64,000 nt of DNA, from the NCBI RefSeq assembly GCF_013204795.1, contig NZ_JABMKW010000016.1, positions 372,001 to 436,000 of the forward strand, in the 5' to 3' direction. A model generated the notes under the pieces. That model was given only the letters and a program-made list of their open reading frames with translations. It did no database searches and had not been told where the DNA came from. Below are positions 19,452 to 27,612 of the stretch, one piece after another (position 1 is the first letter of the stretch; every line of letters starts with the position of its first letter). Both the position numbers and the translations under genes were made by a program. The stretch comes from Pedobacter panaciterrae. Lineage in GTDB: Bacteria; Bacteroidota; Bacteroidia; Sphingobacteriales; Sphingobacteriaceae.

Positions 19452-20960
19452 TTAAGCAATAACATCATGAATAACCTTGCCGGCCACATCCGTCAGTCGG
19501 AACGGGCGACCCTGAAAAGGATAAGTAAATTTCTCATGATCAAAACCCAGTTGATTCAGTATGGTGGCTTGAATATCAAAGGCATCCACCTTACCACTTA
19601 CGCCGCTGTATCCGATCTCATCAGTTTCTCCATGGGTAAAACCTTTTTTAATGCCGCCTCCGGCCATCCAAATGGTAAAGGCATCCGTATGATGGTCTCT
19701 TCCATTATACGGGTTCTGAACCCCGTTACGGTTCTCCATCATTGGCGTACGACCAAACTCACCACCCCAAACAACCAGGGTTTCTTCAAGTAAGCCACGC
19801 TGTTTCAAATCCAGAAGTAATGCTGTAATCGGTTTATCAATACTGCGGCATTTATTCTTCAGTCCTATATTTAAGGAATTGTTAGGTCCATCACCATGCG
19901 CATCCCAGCCCCAATCAAATAACTGTACATACCTTACCCCTTTTTCAACTAATTTACGGGCAAGCAGAACGTTATTTGCAAAGCAAGATTTGCCTGGTTG
20001 TGTTCCATACATTTCATGTATGTATTCAGGCTCATCATTAATATTCATCACCTCTGGTGCAGAAATCTGCATCCGGTAAGCCATCTCATATTGCGATATA
20101 CGCGATAATATCTCAGGATCATTGTAAGCTGCATACTCTTGCTCGTTAGATGCATTAATCGCATCTATAGAAGCCTTGCGCAAATCACGGCTCATTCCAT
20201 GAGGGTCTTTGATAAATAGTACCGGGTCTCCCTCACTTCTGCATTGTACCCCCTGATATACAGAAGGCAGGAATCCACTGCCCCATATGCTCTTACCGGC
20301 ATCAGGAAAACTTCCGCCACTGGTAAGTACCACAAAGCCCGGAAGGTTCTGATTTTCGGTACCCAATCCGTAAGTAGCCCAGCTGCCCATACTTGGCCTG
20401 CCTAAACGAGGGCTCCCTGTATGGATTAACAACTGCGCGGGCGCATGGTTAAACTGATCTGTCGAAACTGCCTTTAAAAAACTAACGTCATCTACCATTG
20501 TAGAAAAATGCGGAAGGTTATCGCTAACCCATGCCCGGCTTTGGCCATGCTGTGCAAACTTTGCCTGCGGGCCAAGCATTTTAGGCACTCCGGTAATAAA
20601 AGCGAACTTCTTACCTGCCAGCAAAGATTGCGGACAATCCTGTCCGTCCATCTTCATCAGCTCCGGTTTATAGTCAAATAATTCCAGCTGAGAAGGTGCA
20701 CCTGCCATATGCAGGTAAATTACACTCTTAGCCTTACCTAAAAAAGGTGGTGCCTTTGGTAACAAAGGATGCACCGGATCATACAAAATATCATTATTGG
20801 TTTTACCTCCCAAACCACAGCTGCCCAACAAGGCTCCCATAGCCACGGCACCAAGTCCCATTGCACTTTCTTTAAGGAAATGCCTGCGTGTAAAAGCCCT
20901 GAGTTCAGTTTCCTGAGCTTCTTTTACCAGGCGATGTGCGTTCAATTCATCTCTTGTCAT
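19452..20960 (-). CDS. DUF1501 protein, sulfatase/alkaline-phosphatase-like, Tat signal
   Basis: The 502-aa protein has a twin-arginine motif TRRHFLKES near residue 24 followed by a hydrophobic stretch ending LLGSCGLG, which could also be lipidated. The body is DUF1501: VIYLHMAGAPSQLELFDYKPEL at the start, NHAPAQLLIHTGSPR, DWGWDAHGDG, VVWGGEFGRTP and GRDHHTDAFTIWMAGGGI. The pattern of Asp/His clusters resembles metal-dependent sulfatases and alkaline phosphatases, but substrate is unknown. It starts 5 nt after the DUF1549/DUF1553 gene; these two families are almost always paired in Planctomycetes. Confidence 0.9.
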   Translation of the reverse strand: MTRDELNAHRLVKEAQETELRAFTRRHFLKESAMGLGAVAMGALLGSCGLGGKTNNDILYDPVHPLLPKAPPFLGKAKSVIYLHMAGAPSQLELFDYKPELMKMDGQDCPQSLLAGKKFAFITGVPKMLGPQAKFAQHGQSRAWVSDNLPHFSTMVDDVSFLKAVSTDQFNHAPAQLLIHTGSPRLGRPSMGSWATYGLGTENQNLPGFVVLTSGGSFPDAGKSIWGSGFLPSVYQGVQCRSEGDPVLFIKDPHGMSRDLRKASIDAINASNEQEYAAYNDPEILSRISQYEMAYRMQISAPEVMNINDEPEYIHEMYGTQPGKSCFANNVLLARKLVEKGVRYVQLFDWGWDAHGDGPNNSLNIGLKNKCRSIDKPITALLLDLKQRGLLEETLVVWGGEFGRTPMMENRNGVQNPYNGRDHHTDAFTIWMAGGGIKKGFTHGETDEIGYSGVSGKVDAFDIQATILNQLGFDHEKFTYPFQGRPFRLTDVAGKVIHDVIA

Positions 20961-20965
20961 TACAA

Positions 20966-23704
20966 TTAGTTTTTTGTTACCGCTTCGTCCAAATTCAACA
21001 TTGCATTTGCCACAACCACCAGAGCGGCTGTTTCCGGATACTTATCCGTTTGCTGGCCTCCAAGAATTTGCTTTGCTTTATCGGGGTGTACTTTATAGTC
21101 ATTCAATGCCGTCAGATAAAGGTTATCTAACACCTTAAGTTTAGCACCTGATATAGGCTTATACATCATCCACTCATATCCTTTAGCAATTTGACTTTTT
21201 ATTTCTTTCCCACCCTCCTTCTTCATTCTTAAAGCAAAATATTTAGCCATATCTATATATGCCGAGTCGTTAAGTGTAACCAATGCCTGCAAAGGTGTAT
21301 TGGTTCTGATCCTCCGCGGACTACAAACTACTCTTTGCGCTCCATCAAAAGCAATCATAGATGGGTATGGCGAGCTTCTTTTCCAATAGGTATAAATTGC
21401 TCTTCTAAATTGGTCTTCACCCGTAGCATTATTCCAGGTAGCTCCATTGTATGGCGAATTCCAAATACCATTTGGCTGCCAAGGCATTACACCCGGACCA
21501 TACATCTTAGCACTTAATATTCCACTCACAGAAAGGTGCTGATCTCTGATCTGCTCTGAAGTCAGTCTCATTCTCGATCCACGTGCATAATACTTATTAA
21601 ACAGATCTTTCTTTTTCGTATCCTCAGTTACTTTCGAATCTTGTCTGTAAGTTGCACTCATCACCATTTCCTTAATCAACCGCTTCATACTCCATTTGTA
21701 ATCATTCATGAGTTGCCACGACAAATGATCCAGCAGTTCTTTATGAGTCGGGTTCATTCCTTGTGTGCCCATATCCTCCAATGTTTCTACAATACCTGTC
21801 CCAAACAGCTGCTCCCACAAGCGGTTGGCCATAGTTCTTGACAGCAAGGGGTTCCTTTTATCCGTAAGCCACATGGCAAGCCCTTGTCTGTTTTGAGGCG
21901 CATTAGCCGGCATGGCGTAGGCTAAAGACTTAGGAACGCCGGCATGTACTTCTGCTCCAGGTGTAATCCATGCTCCTCGCTTAAACACAAATGTTTTGCG
22001 GGATCTGTCCGACGGATTTTCAACCATAATAGGTATCGTTTGTACGTTGGCATTCAACAGCGTCCAGAATGTCGCTTTGTTTTCTTCATATCCCGGCTTA
22101 CCCTTCCCAGGAAACTGTGGTGAGAAACGGAACCAATCAAAGTATACAATAACTTCGTCCCTATTAGTTGCTGTTGGATTAGTATAAGTCAGGTAAACAT
22201 CATGCACACCGGTCTGAGCTTTAAAATCAACAGCCAGATTTCGGTAACCGGGGCCTTCAGGAACTTTCCATGAGGCAATTACCGGCCCACCAGGCTTATC
22301 TAACCTTAACTGCATACTTCCACCCGGCTTACCAGATGAATATCTATAAATCAGCTGATCAACCTTGTTTAGGTTCACGGCAGGAATCCTGGCTACTGCA
22401 TTATTCTTAAAGAAAAGTGCAATGTTGTTATTTCCTATAATCGCGTTGACCATACTATCAGCAATAACAGAGTTGATAACCGGTTGACCTGTTTTTAAGA
22501 ATTTATGAATCTCCTTTGATTTTTCAGGCGATACATTCACCTTTAACCATTCAGTTAATGAAGTTAATTTTGTTTGCAAGGAATCATCATACTGTCTTAA
22601 CAAAGGATATTCCGACGAAATATCTTCATCTCTGGTGTTGTTAAAATAAGCCATGAATTTATAAAATTCATCATGCTTAAATGGATCATACGGATGGCTA
22701 TGACATTGTACGCAGGCAAATGTTGTACTCAACAATCCTTCCCAGGTAGTATTAACGCGGTCTAAAACCGCAGCAACCCTAAACTCTTCATTATTTGTCC
22801 CACCCTCATCATTGGTCATGGTATTTCTTTGAAACGCTGTAGCGATATACTGGGCGTCGGTAGGATCTGTAAAAAAATCACCTGCTATCTGTTCAGTAAC
22901 AAATTCATTGTAAGGCATGTCCTTGTTAAATGCACGGATCACCCAATCGCGGTATTGCCAGATGTTTCTGCCCACATCGGCCTCGTAGCCTTTGGTATCT
23001 GCATATCTTGCAACATCTAACCACATAGATGCCCATTTCTCTCCAAAACGCTGAGAGGCCATTAATGAATCTACTAAGATTTGGTAGGCTTTATCTCCAT
23101 CTTTGGCTGTTAAGTATTGTTCTGCCAGTTTTTTTGGCGGAGCCATCCCAATCAGATCAAGACTTGCCCTTCTTAATAAAGTTGGTCTGTCGGCCTCGGC
23201 AGATGGTTTTAATTCCTGTTCATCAAGTTTCTCAAGGATGAACTTATCAATATCATTCTTAGCCCAGTCGCCACTAACATCTGGTATCTCTACCTCTTTT
23301 ACTGGCAAATAAGCCCAATGATCGCCCCATTTGGCACCTTGTTTTATCCACCTCTTAAAAATGTCTATTTCATCTTCATTGAGTGCTTCATGTTTGTAAG
23401 GCATACGCTCTTCAGGATCTTTGCTTAGCAAGCGTTTTATCAGCTCACTTCCATCAGGATCTCCGGGGATAATAGCAGGCTTACCACTTTTAGTAGCAGC
23501 AATTGCTTCCTCATGGAATAACAAGCTAAATCCTCCTTGTTTTTTCACGCCTCCGTGACAGGAAATACATTTTTTGTTAATAATAGGTTTTACTTCAGTA
23601 TTGAAATCCACTTTCTTATCATACGACATCAGCAGTGAACATACAATCACCACAGCAAAAAGGACAAGCAGGACCAATAGTTTCTTGTTGCGAAAAAATT
23701 TCAT
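20966..23704 (-). CDS. DUF1549/DUF1553 c-type cytochrome protein with CBM6-like insertion
   Basis: The 912-aa envelope protein begins with an uncleaved or cleaved N-terminal hydrophobic segment (8-27). A PSCyt1 heme domain follows (CISCH at 46-50), then DUF1549/PSCyt2 (about 140-350) with a second heme motif CVQCH (331-335), and DUF1553 (about 605-880, with NRLWEQLFGTGIV and RRAIYTYWKR). Between them, residues about 440-530 (IYRYSSGKPGG...GVHDVYLTY...FDWFRF) look like a family 6 carbohydrate-binding module. This is the first gene of the four-gene operon. Substrate is unknown; the inserted module points to a glycan. Confidence 0.88.
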   Translation of the reverse strand: MKFFRNKKLLVLLVLFAVVIVCSLLMSYDKKVDFNTEVKPIINKKCISCHGGVKKQGGFSLLFHEEAIAATKSGKPAIIPGDPDGSELIKRLLSKDPEERMPYKHEALNEDEIDIFKRWIKQGAKWGDHWAYLPVKEVEIPDVSGDWAKNDIDKFILEKLDEQELKPSAEADRPTLLRRASLDLIGMAPPKKLAEQYLTAKDGDKAYQILVDSLMASQRFGEKWASMWLDVARYADTKGYEADVGRNIWQYRDWVIRAFNKDMPYNEFVTEQIAGDFFTDPTDAQYIATAFQRNTMTNDEGGTNNEEFRVAAVLDRVNTTWEGLLSTTFACVQCHSHPYDPFKHDEFYKFMAYFNNTRDEDISSEYPLLRQYDDSLQTKLTSLTEWLKVNVSPEKSKEIHKFLKTGQPVINSVIADSMVNAIIGNNNIALFFKNNAVARIPAVNLNKVDQLIYRYSSGKPGGSMQLRLDKPGGPVIASWKVPEGPGYRNLAVDFKAQTGVHDVYLTYTNPTATNRDEVIVYFDWFRFSPQFPGKGKPGYEENKATFWTLLNANVQTIPIMVENPSDRSRKTFVFKRGAWITPGAEVHAGVPKSLAYAMPANAPQNRQGLAMWLTDKRNPLLSRTMANRLWEQLFGTGIVETLEDMGTQGMNPTHKELLDHLSWQLMNDYKWSMKRLIKEMVMSATYRQDSKVTEDTKKKDLFNKYYARGSRMRLTSEQIRDQHLSVSGILSAKMYGPGVMPWQPNGIWNSPYNGATWNNATGEDQFRRAIYTYWKRSSPYPSMIAFDGAQRVVCSPRRIRTNTPLQALVTLNDSAYIDMAKYFALRMKKEGGKEIKSQIAKGYEWMMYKPISGAKLKVLDNLYLTALNDYKVHPDKAKQILGGQQTDKYPETAALVVVANAMLNLDEAVTKN

Positions 23705-23938
23705 AACGACATTACAATATTTGGCTTCAGTGTGTTAATGTAAATTACCTATTATTTCACATAAAAACCTAACAGCCAGTGCAAAAGTTTCTAACAAGAG
23801 GCGGCAAAAACAAGCAAAAAACCCTTTTAACTAGCAAAACAAACCTTTGCGCAAAATTTTCAATGTCGATGCAACTTTTTCAAAAAACAAGAATACTTAT
23901 CATCCTAACACGCAGTGCACGCGTTTCATCCTTATACT

Positions 23939-23966
23939 CGTCATCTCTCCTATAGTCGAGACGGCG
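23939..23966. repeat. Short REP-like palindromic element
   Basis: An imperfect 9-bp stem (CGTCATCTC, 23939-23947, with 23958-23966) encloses a 10-nt loop just after the P-type ATPase stop. On the minus strand it reads CGTCTCGACTATAGGAGAG, similar to dispersed palindromes I associate with Pedobacter-type genomes. There is no T-run, so it is a poor terminator. Only one copy is in the window. Confidence 0.35.
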
Positions 23967-23975
23967 TATTCTCCC

Positions 23976-25967
23976 TTAAAATTTAATGTTCTGTATTCTA
24001 ACAGCATTCAGAATAGCAAGCAGTGCCACACCCACATCAGCTATCACCGCTTCCCACAATGTAGCCACACCACCAGCACCCAAAATCAATACAGCAACCT
24101 TCACAATCATAGCCAGAGCAATGTTTTGCCAAACTATGCTGCGCGTAATCTTACCAATCTTTATTGCAGTTACAATTTTTGAAGGCTGATCGTTCTGTAT
24201 TACAATATCGGCAGTTTCTATGGTAGCATCACTCCCCAATCCCCCCATAGCAATTCCGGCATCCGCCAATGCCACAACAGGCGCATCGTTTACCCCATCA
24301 CCAATAAAAGCAATCTTTAAATTTTTATCCTTAAGCGCCTGCACTTTCTCCACTTTATTTTCAGGTAAAAGATCACCAAATGCATCATCAATACCTAAAA
24401 AGGCCGCTACCCTGCTTACCACACTTTGCTTATCACCACTTAGCATTACCGTTTTTATACCCAGGGCATGCATATCCGCAATGGCCTGCTTGGCATCTTC
24501 TTTTACTTCATCCGCAATAGTGATATAACCGGCATATATCTTATCAATGGCTACAACTACTACGCTATCGGTAATGTCATCTATGGCATTATCATAAGCT
24601 ATGTTAAACTTTTTAAGCAATTTCGCATTACCCGCAAGCACCTCCCTGCCATCAATGATTCCTTTTAAACCATGACCGGCAATCTCCTCAACCTGCTCTA
24701 TTTTTACTCCTGAGATTTCATCTCCGGCATATTCCTTAACTGCTACAGCAATTGGATGGGTTGATTTACTTTCGAGCGCAGCAGCTATCCTTACAAGCTC
24801 TTTTTCATTATATCCGTTAGCCACAACTACCTCCTGGACATCAAAAACTCCCTTGGTAAGCGTTCCTGTTTTATCCATCACTACAGTATTTACAGTAGTA
24901 ATTACGTCCAGAAAATTAGACCCTTTAAACAATATACCATTCTTAGATGCCAGGCCAATCCCGCCAAAATACCCCAGGGGGATAGAAACCACCAATGCAC
25001 AAGGGCAACTAATTACCAGGAATACCAGCCCTCTGTACAACCAATCGCTAAAGTTATAATCGGCTACAAAAAAATAAGGGACTGCAACCACAAGAACAGC
25101 CAATAAAAACACTATTGGAGTATACACCTTGGCAAAGCGCGAAATGAACAATTGTGTTTGAGATTTCCTGGCCGTAGCGTCTTGCACCATTTCAAGAATT
25201 TTACTCAGCTTACTATCTTTAAACAAGGCTGTAACCTTTAATTCGGCAAGCTGGTTCAGGTTAATCATACCGGCAAGTACAGATTCACCTTTTTCTTTAT
25301 TGTCAGGTCTGCTTTCGCCAGTCAGGGCAGCAGTATTAAAGGTTGCCTTATCCGATGTTAACACACCATCAAGTGCTACCTTTTCACCCGGTTTAACCTG
25401 TATAATTTCATCAATTTGAACCTCAGCAGGCAGCACATTAATTACCTTTCCATCTCTGATCACATCCACACTATCCGGCCTGATATCCAGTAAAGCCTTA
25501 ATACTTCGCTTTGCGTTACTAACAGCTGAATCCTGAAACCATTCTCCTATCGAATAGAATACCATAACGGCAACACCCTCGCTATAAGATCCAATTGCAA
25601 AGGCTCCAATGGTAGCTACACTCATCAGAAAAAACTCATTAAAAAAATCAAGTCTTATTGCTTTTCGAAATGCCAGGGCAAGCACATCATACCCGGCCAA
25701 TAAATAAGCAGGGATAAAAACTACCAGCTGAATAACATTACTAAACACAATACTGAAACCATACTCCAATACCATCATAACAATGATAATGGCCAGCGCT
25801 GTTAATAATGGCCAATGCCCTATTATCCCTGATGGTTCCTCGGCGCCATGATTATGCCCATCATCATCAGAATGTTCGTGTTGATGGTTCTCTTTATGAT
25901 TGTGTGTTGCTGCTTTTTTTGGTTCCTCAACCGAACAGCAATCTTTATGATTATTTGATAATTGCAT
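23976..25967 (-). CDS. P1B-2 type Zn/Cd/Pb-exporting ATPase
   Basis: The 663-aa inner-membrane pump expels soft divalent metals using ATP. It shows the membrane CPC motif (SCPCALVVSIPLG), the phosphorylation site DKTGTLT, the TGES actuator loop, the class-specific HP dipeptide (STHPIAVAVKE), GDGVNDAP, and the Lys and Asp-x-Gly of the last two membrane segments (KVAVLILG, ADVGVALL), which mark the zinc/cadmium subgroup. The N-terminus has a Cys-Cys pair and a His-rich stretch instead of a full HMA domain. Its promoter carries a palindrome, and a Fur-family regulator gene lies directly upstream. Confidence 0.93.
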   Translation of the reverse strand: MQLSNNHKDCCSVEEPKKAATHNHKENHQHEHSDDDGHNHGAEEPSGIIGHWPLLTALAIIIVMMVLEYGFSIVFSNVIQLVVFIPAYLLAGYDVLALAFRKAIRLDFFNEFFLMSVATIGAFAIGSYSEGVAVMVFYSIGEWFQDSAVSNAKRSIKALLDIRPDSVDVIRDGKVINVLPAEVQIDEIIQVKPGEKVALDGVLTSDKATFNTAALTGESRPDNKEKGESVLAGMINLNQLAELKVTALFKDSKLSKILEMVQDATARKSQTQLFISRFAKVYTPIVFLLAVLVVAVPYFFVADYNFSDWLYRGLVFLVISCPCALVVSIPLGYFGGIGLASKNGILFKGSNFLDVITTVNTVVMDKTGTLTKGVFDVQEVVVANGYNEKELVRIAAALESKSTHPIAVAVKEYAGDEISGVKIEQVEEIAGHGLKGIIDGREVLAGNAKLLKKFNIAYDNAIDDITDSVVVVAIDKIYAGYITIADEVKEDAKQAIADMHALGIKTVMLSGDKQSVVSRVAAFLGIDDAFGDLLPENKVEKVQALKDKNLKIAFIGDGVNDAPVVALADAGIAMGGLGSDATIETADIVIQNDQPSKIVTAIKIGKITRSIVWQNIALAMIVKVAVLILGAGGVATLWEAVIADVGVALLAILNAVRIQNIKF

Positions 25968-25984
25968 AACTCTAAATATATAGC

Positions 25985-26026
25985 CAAAGGTACAGGCTAC
26001 AGCTATGCAATGCTATTGCAAAGGTA
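25985..26026 (-). promoter_or_regulatory. ATPase promoter with palindromic operator
   Basis: On the minus strand a perfect -7 box TACCTTTG lies at 25992-25985, 18 nt before the ATPase start. A perfect inverted repeat TGCAAT-GCT-ATTGCA (26006-26020) occupies the region where the -33 box is expected. The -7 sequence is duplicated at 26026-26019. The spacing suits a repressor of the Fur family, whose gene ends inside this element. Confidence 0.55.
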
Positions 26027-26444
26027 TAGATGGATTACACTGATCGCATATTCCTTTAATAATGAGGTTCATCTCCTGACGAAAGAAATTAATAGGCAGT
26101 GAGATATCAGGTATTTTGGTATTTGGCAGACAAAATGTTTCCTTACAGGTATTGCAATAAAAATGAACATGAAGATCATGATGATTTTCTCCATCACAAT
26201 CTTCCTCGCATAAAGCATATTTTGTGGCACCGGTGCCGTCCTCAATACTATGAACCAGCCCCTTTTCTTCAAAAGTTTTCAATGTCCGATAAAGCGTAAT
26301 CCTATCCGATGGAGCCATCCCTCTTTCCAGGTCGTTTAAACTGATGGCCGCATTTTGCCTGGTTAAAAACTCCAACACTAACAAACGCATAGCGGTGGGA
26401 TTAATATCCTTTACCTTTAATTTATTCTCAATATCTATTATCAT
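26013..26444 (-). CDS. Fur-family metalloregulator, probably zinc-responsive
   Basis: The 143-aa protein has the Fur winged helix (residues 8-80; AISLNDLERGM, RITLYRTLKTFEEKGLVH) and the C-terminal metal/dimer domain with HHDLHVHFYC, two CxxC pairs (CNTC near 103 and CDQC near 135) that bind the structural zinc. It represses genes when loaded with its metal. Position between a VOC gene (29 nt) and a Zn/Cd exporter suggests zinc sensing (Zur-like), but Fur or PerR roles are not excluded. The exporter's palindrome at 26006-26020 is a candidate site. Confidence 0.88.
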   Translation of the reverse strand: MIIDIENKLKVKDINPTAMRLLVLEFLTRQNAAISLNDLERGMAPSDRITLYRTLKTFEEKGLVHSIEDGTGATKYALCEEDCDGENHHDLHVHFYCNTCKETFCLPNTKIPDISLPINFFRQEMNLIIKGICDQCNPSIPLQ

Positions 26445-26473
26445 AAGCCTTGCACTTTTTATCGAAAATCACA

Positions 26474-26941
26474 CTATTTATGATCATCGTTCACTTCAAG
26501 CCAATGGCCGTCCGGATCTTTAAAATATACTTGTTTTATACCATCAACCCTTAAAGTAACTGCCTTACGTGTTCCCGCCCAGTCTTCAAATTCAATTTTC
26601 TTAACATTTAGCAGCGTAATGAACTTGTCTACAGAAGGTACACTAAAACATAAATGTTCATTCTTATCATGCTCTACGCCTGCTTTTGCACCTTGAATTA
26701 AATGCAGATGTCCGGCAGGGCCAATAGAGAACCAGGTATGTTTACCATCTTTAAACGGCTCCGGAATAATCTCCAGATCAAAAACATCTTTATAAAATGC
26801 TGTAGACTTAGCCAGATCAGTAACATACACTGCAATATGATTTAGAACTGCTCCTTGTTGCTTCTTTTCTGCTTGCGCCATTGACTTTTGGAACGGGGTT
26901 AACATTACCAGAGTTAAAACGATTAATGTAAGGGTTTTCAT
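26474..26941 (-). CDS. Exported VOC (glyoxalase/dioxygenase) superfamily protein
   Basis: The 155-aa protein has a signal peptide (1-22, ending KSMAQAE) before a single VOC unit of beta-alpha-beta-beta-beta folds: LNHIAVYVTDLAKSTAFYKDVF, HLHLIQG, EHLCFSV and a closing KDPDGHWLEVND. The His and Glu at these points are usual metal ligands, so the metal site looks complete in the periplasm. Reaction unknown: lyase, isomerase, dioxygenase or drug-binding roles all occur in the superfamily. It lies 9 nt after the methyltransferase gene and 29 nt before the Fur gene. Confidence 0.8.
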   Translation of the reverse strand: MKTLTLIVLTLVMLTPFQKSMAQAEKKQQGAVLNHIAVYVTDLAKSTAFYKDVFDLEIIPEPFKDGKHTWFSIGPAGHLHLIQGAKAGVEHDKNEHLCFSVPSVDKFITLLNVKKIEFEDWAGTRKAVTLRVDGIKQVYFKDPDGHWLEVNDDHK

Positions 26942-26950
26942 ATAGAATGA

Positions 26951-27577
26951 TTAGGATTTCTTGAACAAGATGGTTAAAATTCTTGGAATATCTGTTCTGT
27001 TATTGTCATCAAAATACTCCTCAACATCAACCAATGTCAGTCCATGCTTTTTACCAGCCTGAATAAAATCTGATATATTATGGTTAAAACAATCTACAAT
27101 CTGCTTACCCTCTTCTGTGTCAAATCTGGCTTTAGTACCAGTGTATTGCTTAAAAGGATGCAATTCACCGATGTACACATACCCCTCAGGATTTAAAGAT
27201 TTAGATACCTGATTAAAAACATAATCCAGATTATCGATGTGTTCCAATATTAAACTAAAAGTTACCAGATCGTATAAGCCATCTCTGAAATTCCAGCGGG
27301 CAGTAATATCTGCCTGTTTAAACTCAACCCTGTTAGATGTTATTTTATCTTTTGCTCTGGCCAGCATTTGATCTGAAAGATCAACCGCTGTAATCATGGC
27401 GGCTTTTCCAATCAGCCATTCTGTATTTTTCCCTGTTCCACAACCAATCTCCAAAACTTTATTAAATGGAACACGGGCAAGGCATAACTTTAAAGCCAAA
27501 CCCTCCAGATCTCTTGTTTTATTATCGTTAGTATCGTATTGTGCAGCCCAGATGTTATAAGCTTGTTTAGTATTCAT
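26951..27577 (-). CDS. Class I SAM-dependent methyltransferase
   Basis: The 208-aa cytosolic protein has the Rossmann SAM-binding motif VLEIGCGTGKNTEWL (near residue 42), the acidic loop TAVDLSDQML, and post-motif FSLILEHIDNLDYVF. It resembles Methyltransf_11-type small-molecule methylases. It has its own -7 box and starts an apparent transcript with the VOC, Fur and ATPase genes. The acceptor substrate is unknown. Confidence 0.88.
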   Translation of the reverse strand: MNTKQAYNIWAAQYDTNDNKTRDLEGLALKLCLARVPFNKVLEIGCGTGKNTEWLIGKAAMITAVDLSDQMLARAKDKITSNRVEFKQADITARWNFRDGLYDLVTFSLILEHIDNLDYVFNQVSKSLNPEGYVYIGELHPFKQYTGTKARFDTEEGKQIVDCFNHNISDFIQAGKKHGLTLVDVEEYFDDNNRTDIPRILTILFKKS

Positions 27578-27591
27578 AAAGCAAAAATAAT

Positions 27592-27599
27592 AAAAATCC
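27592..27599 (-). promoter_or_regulatory. -7 box of the methyltransferase-VOC-fur transcript
   Basis: TATTTTTG on the minus strand is a perfect TAnnTTTG box 14 nt before the start codon. No good -33 TTTG is seen at the usual distance, which lies in the CotH gene. Confidence 0.4.
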
Positions 27600-27612
27600 C
27601 CTTTTTCTTAAG

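Noticed and set aside
23860..23952. Plus-strand 30-codon frame in the gap after the P-type ATPase
   Set aside because: No promoter, no ribosome site, no signal or family resemblance; likely chance.
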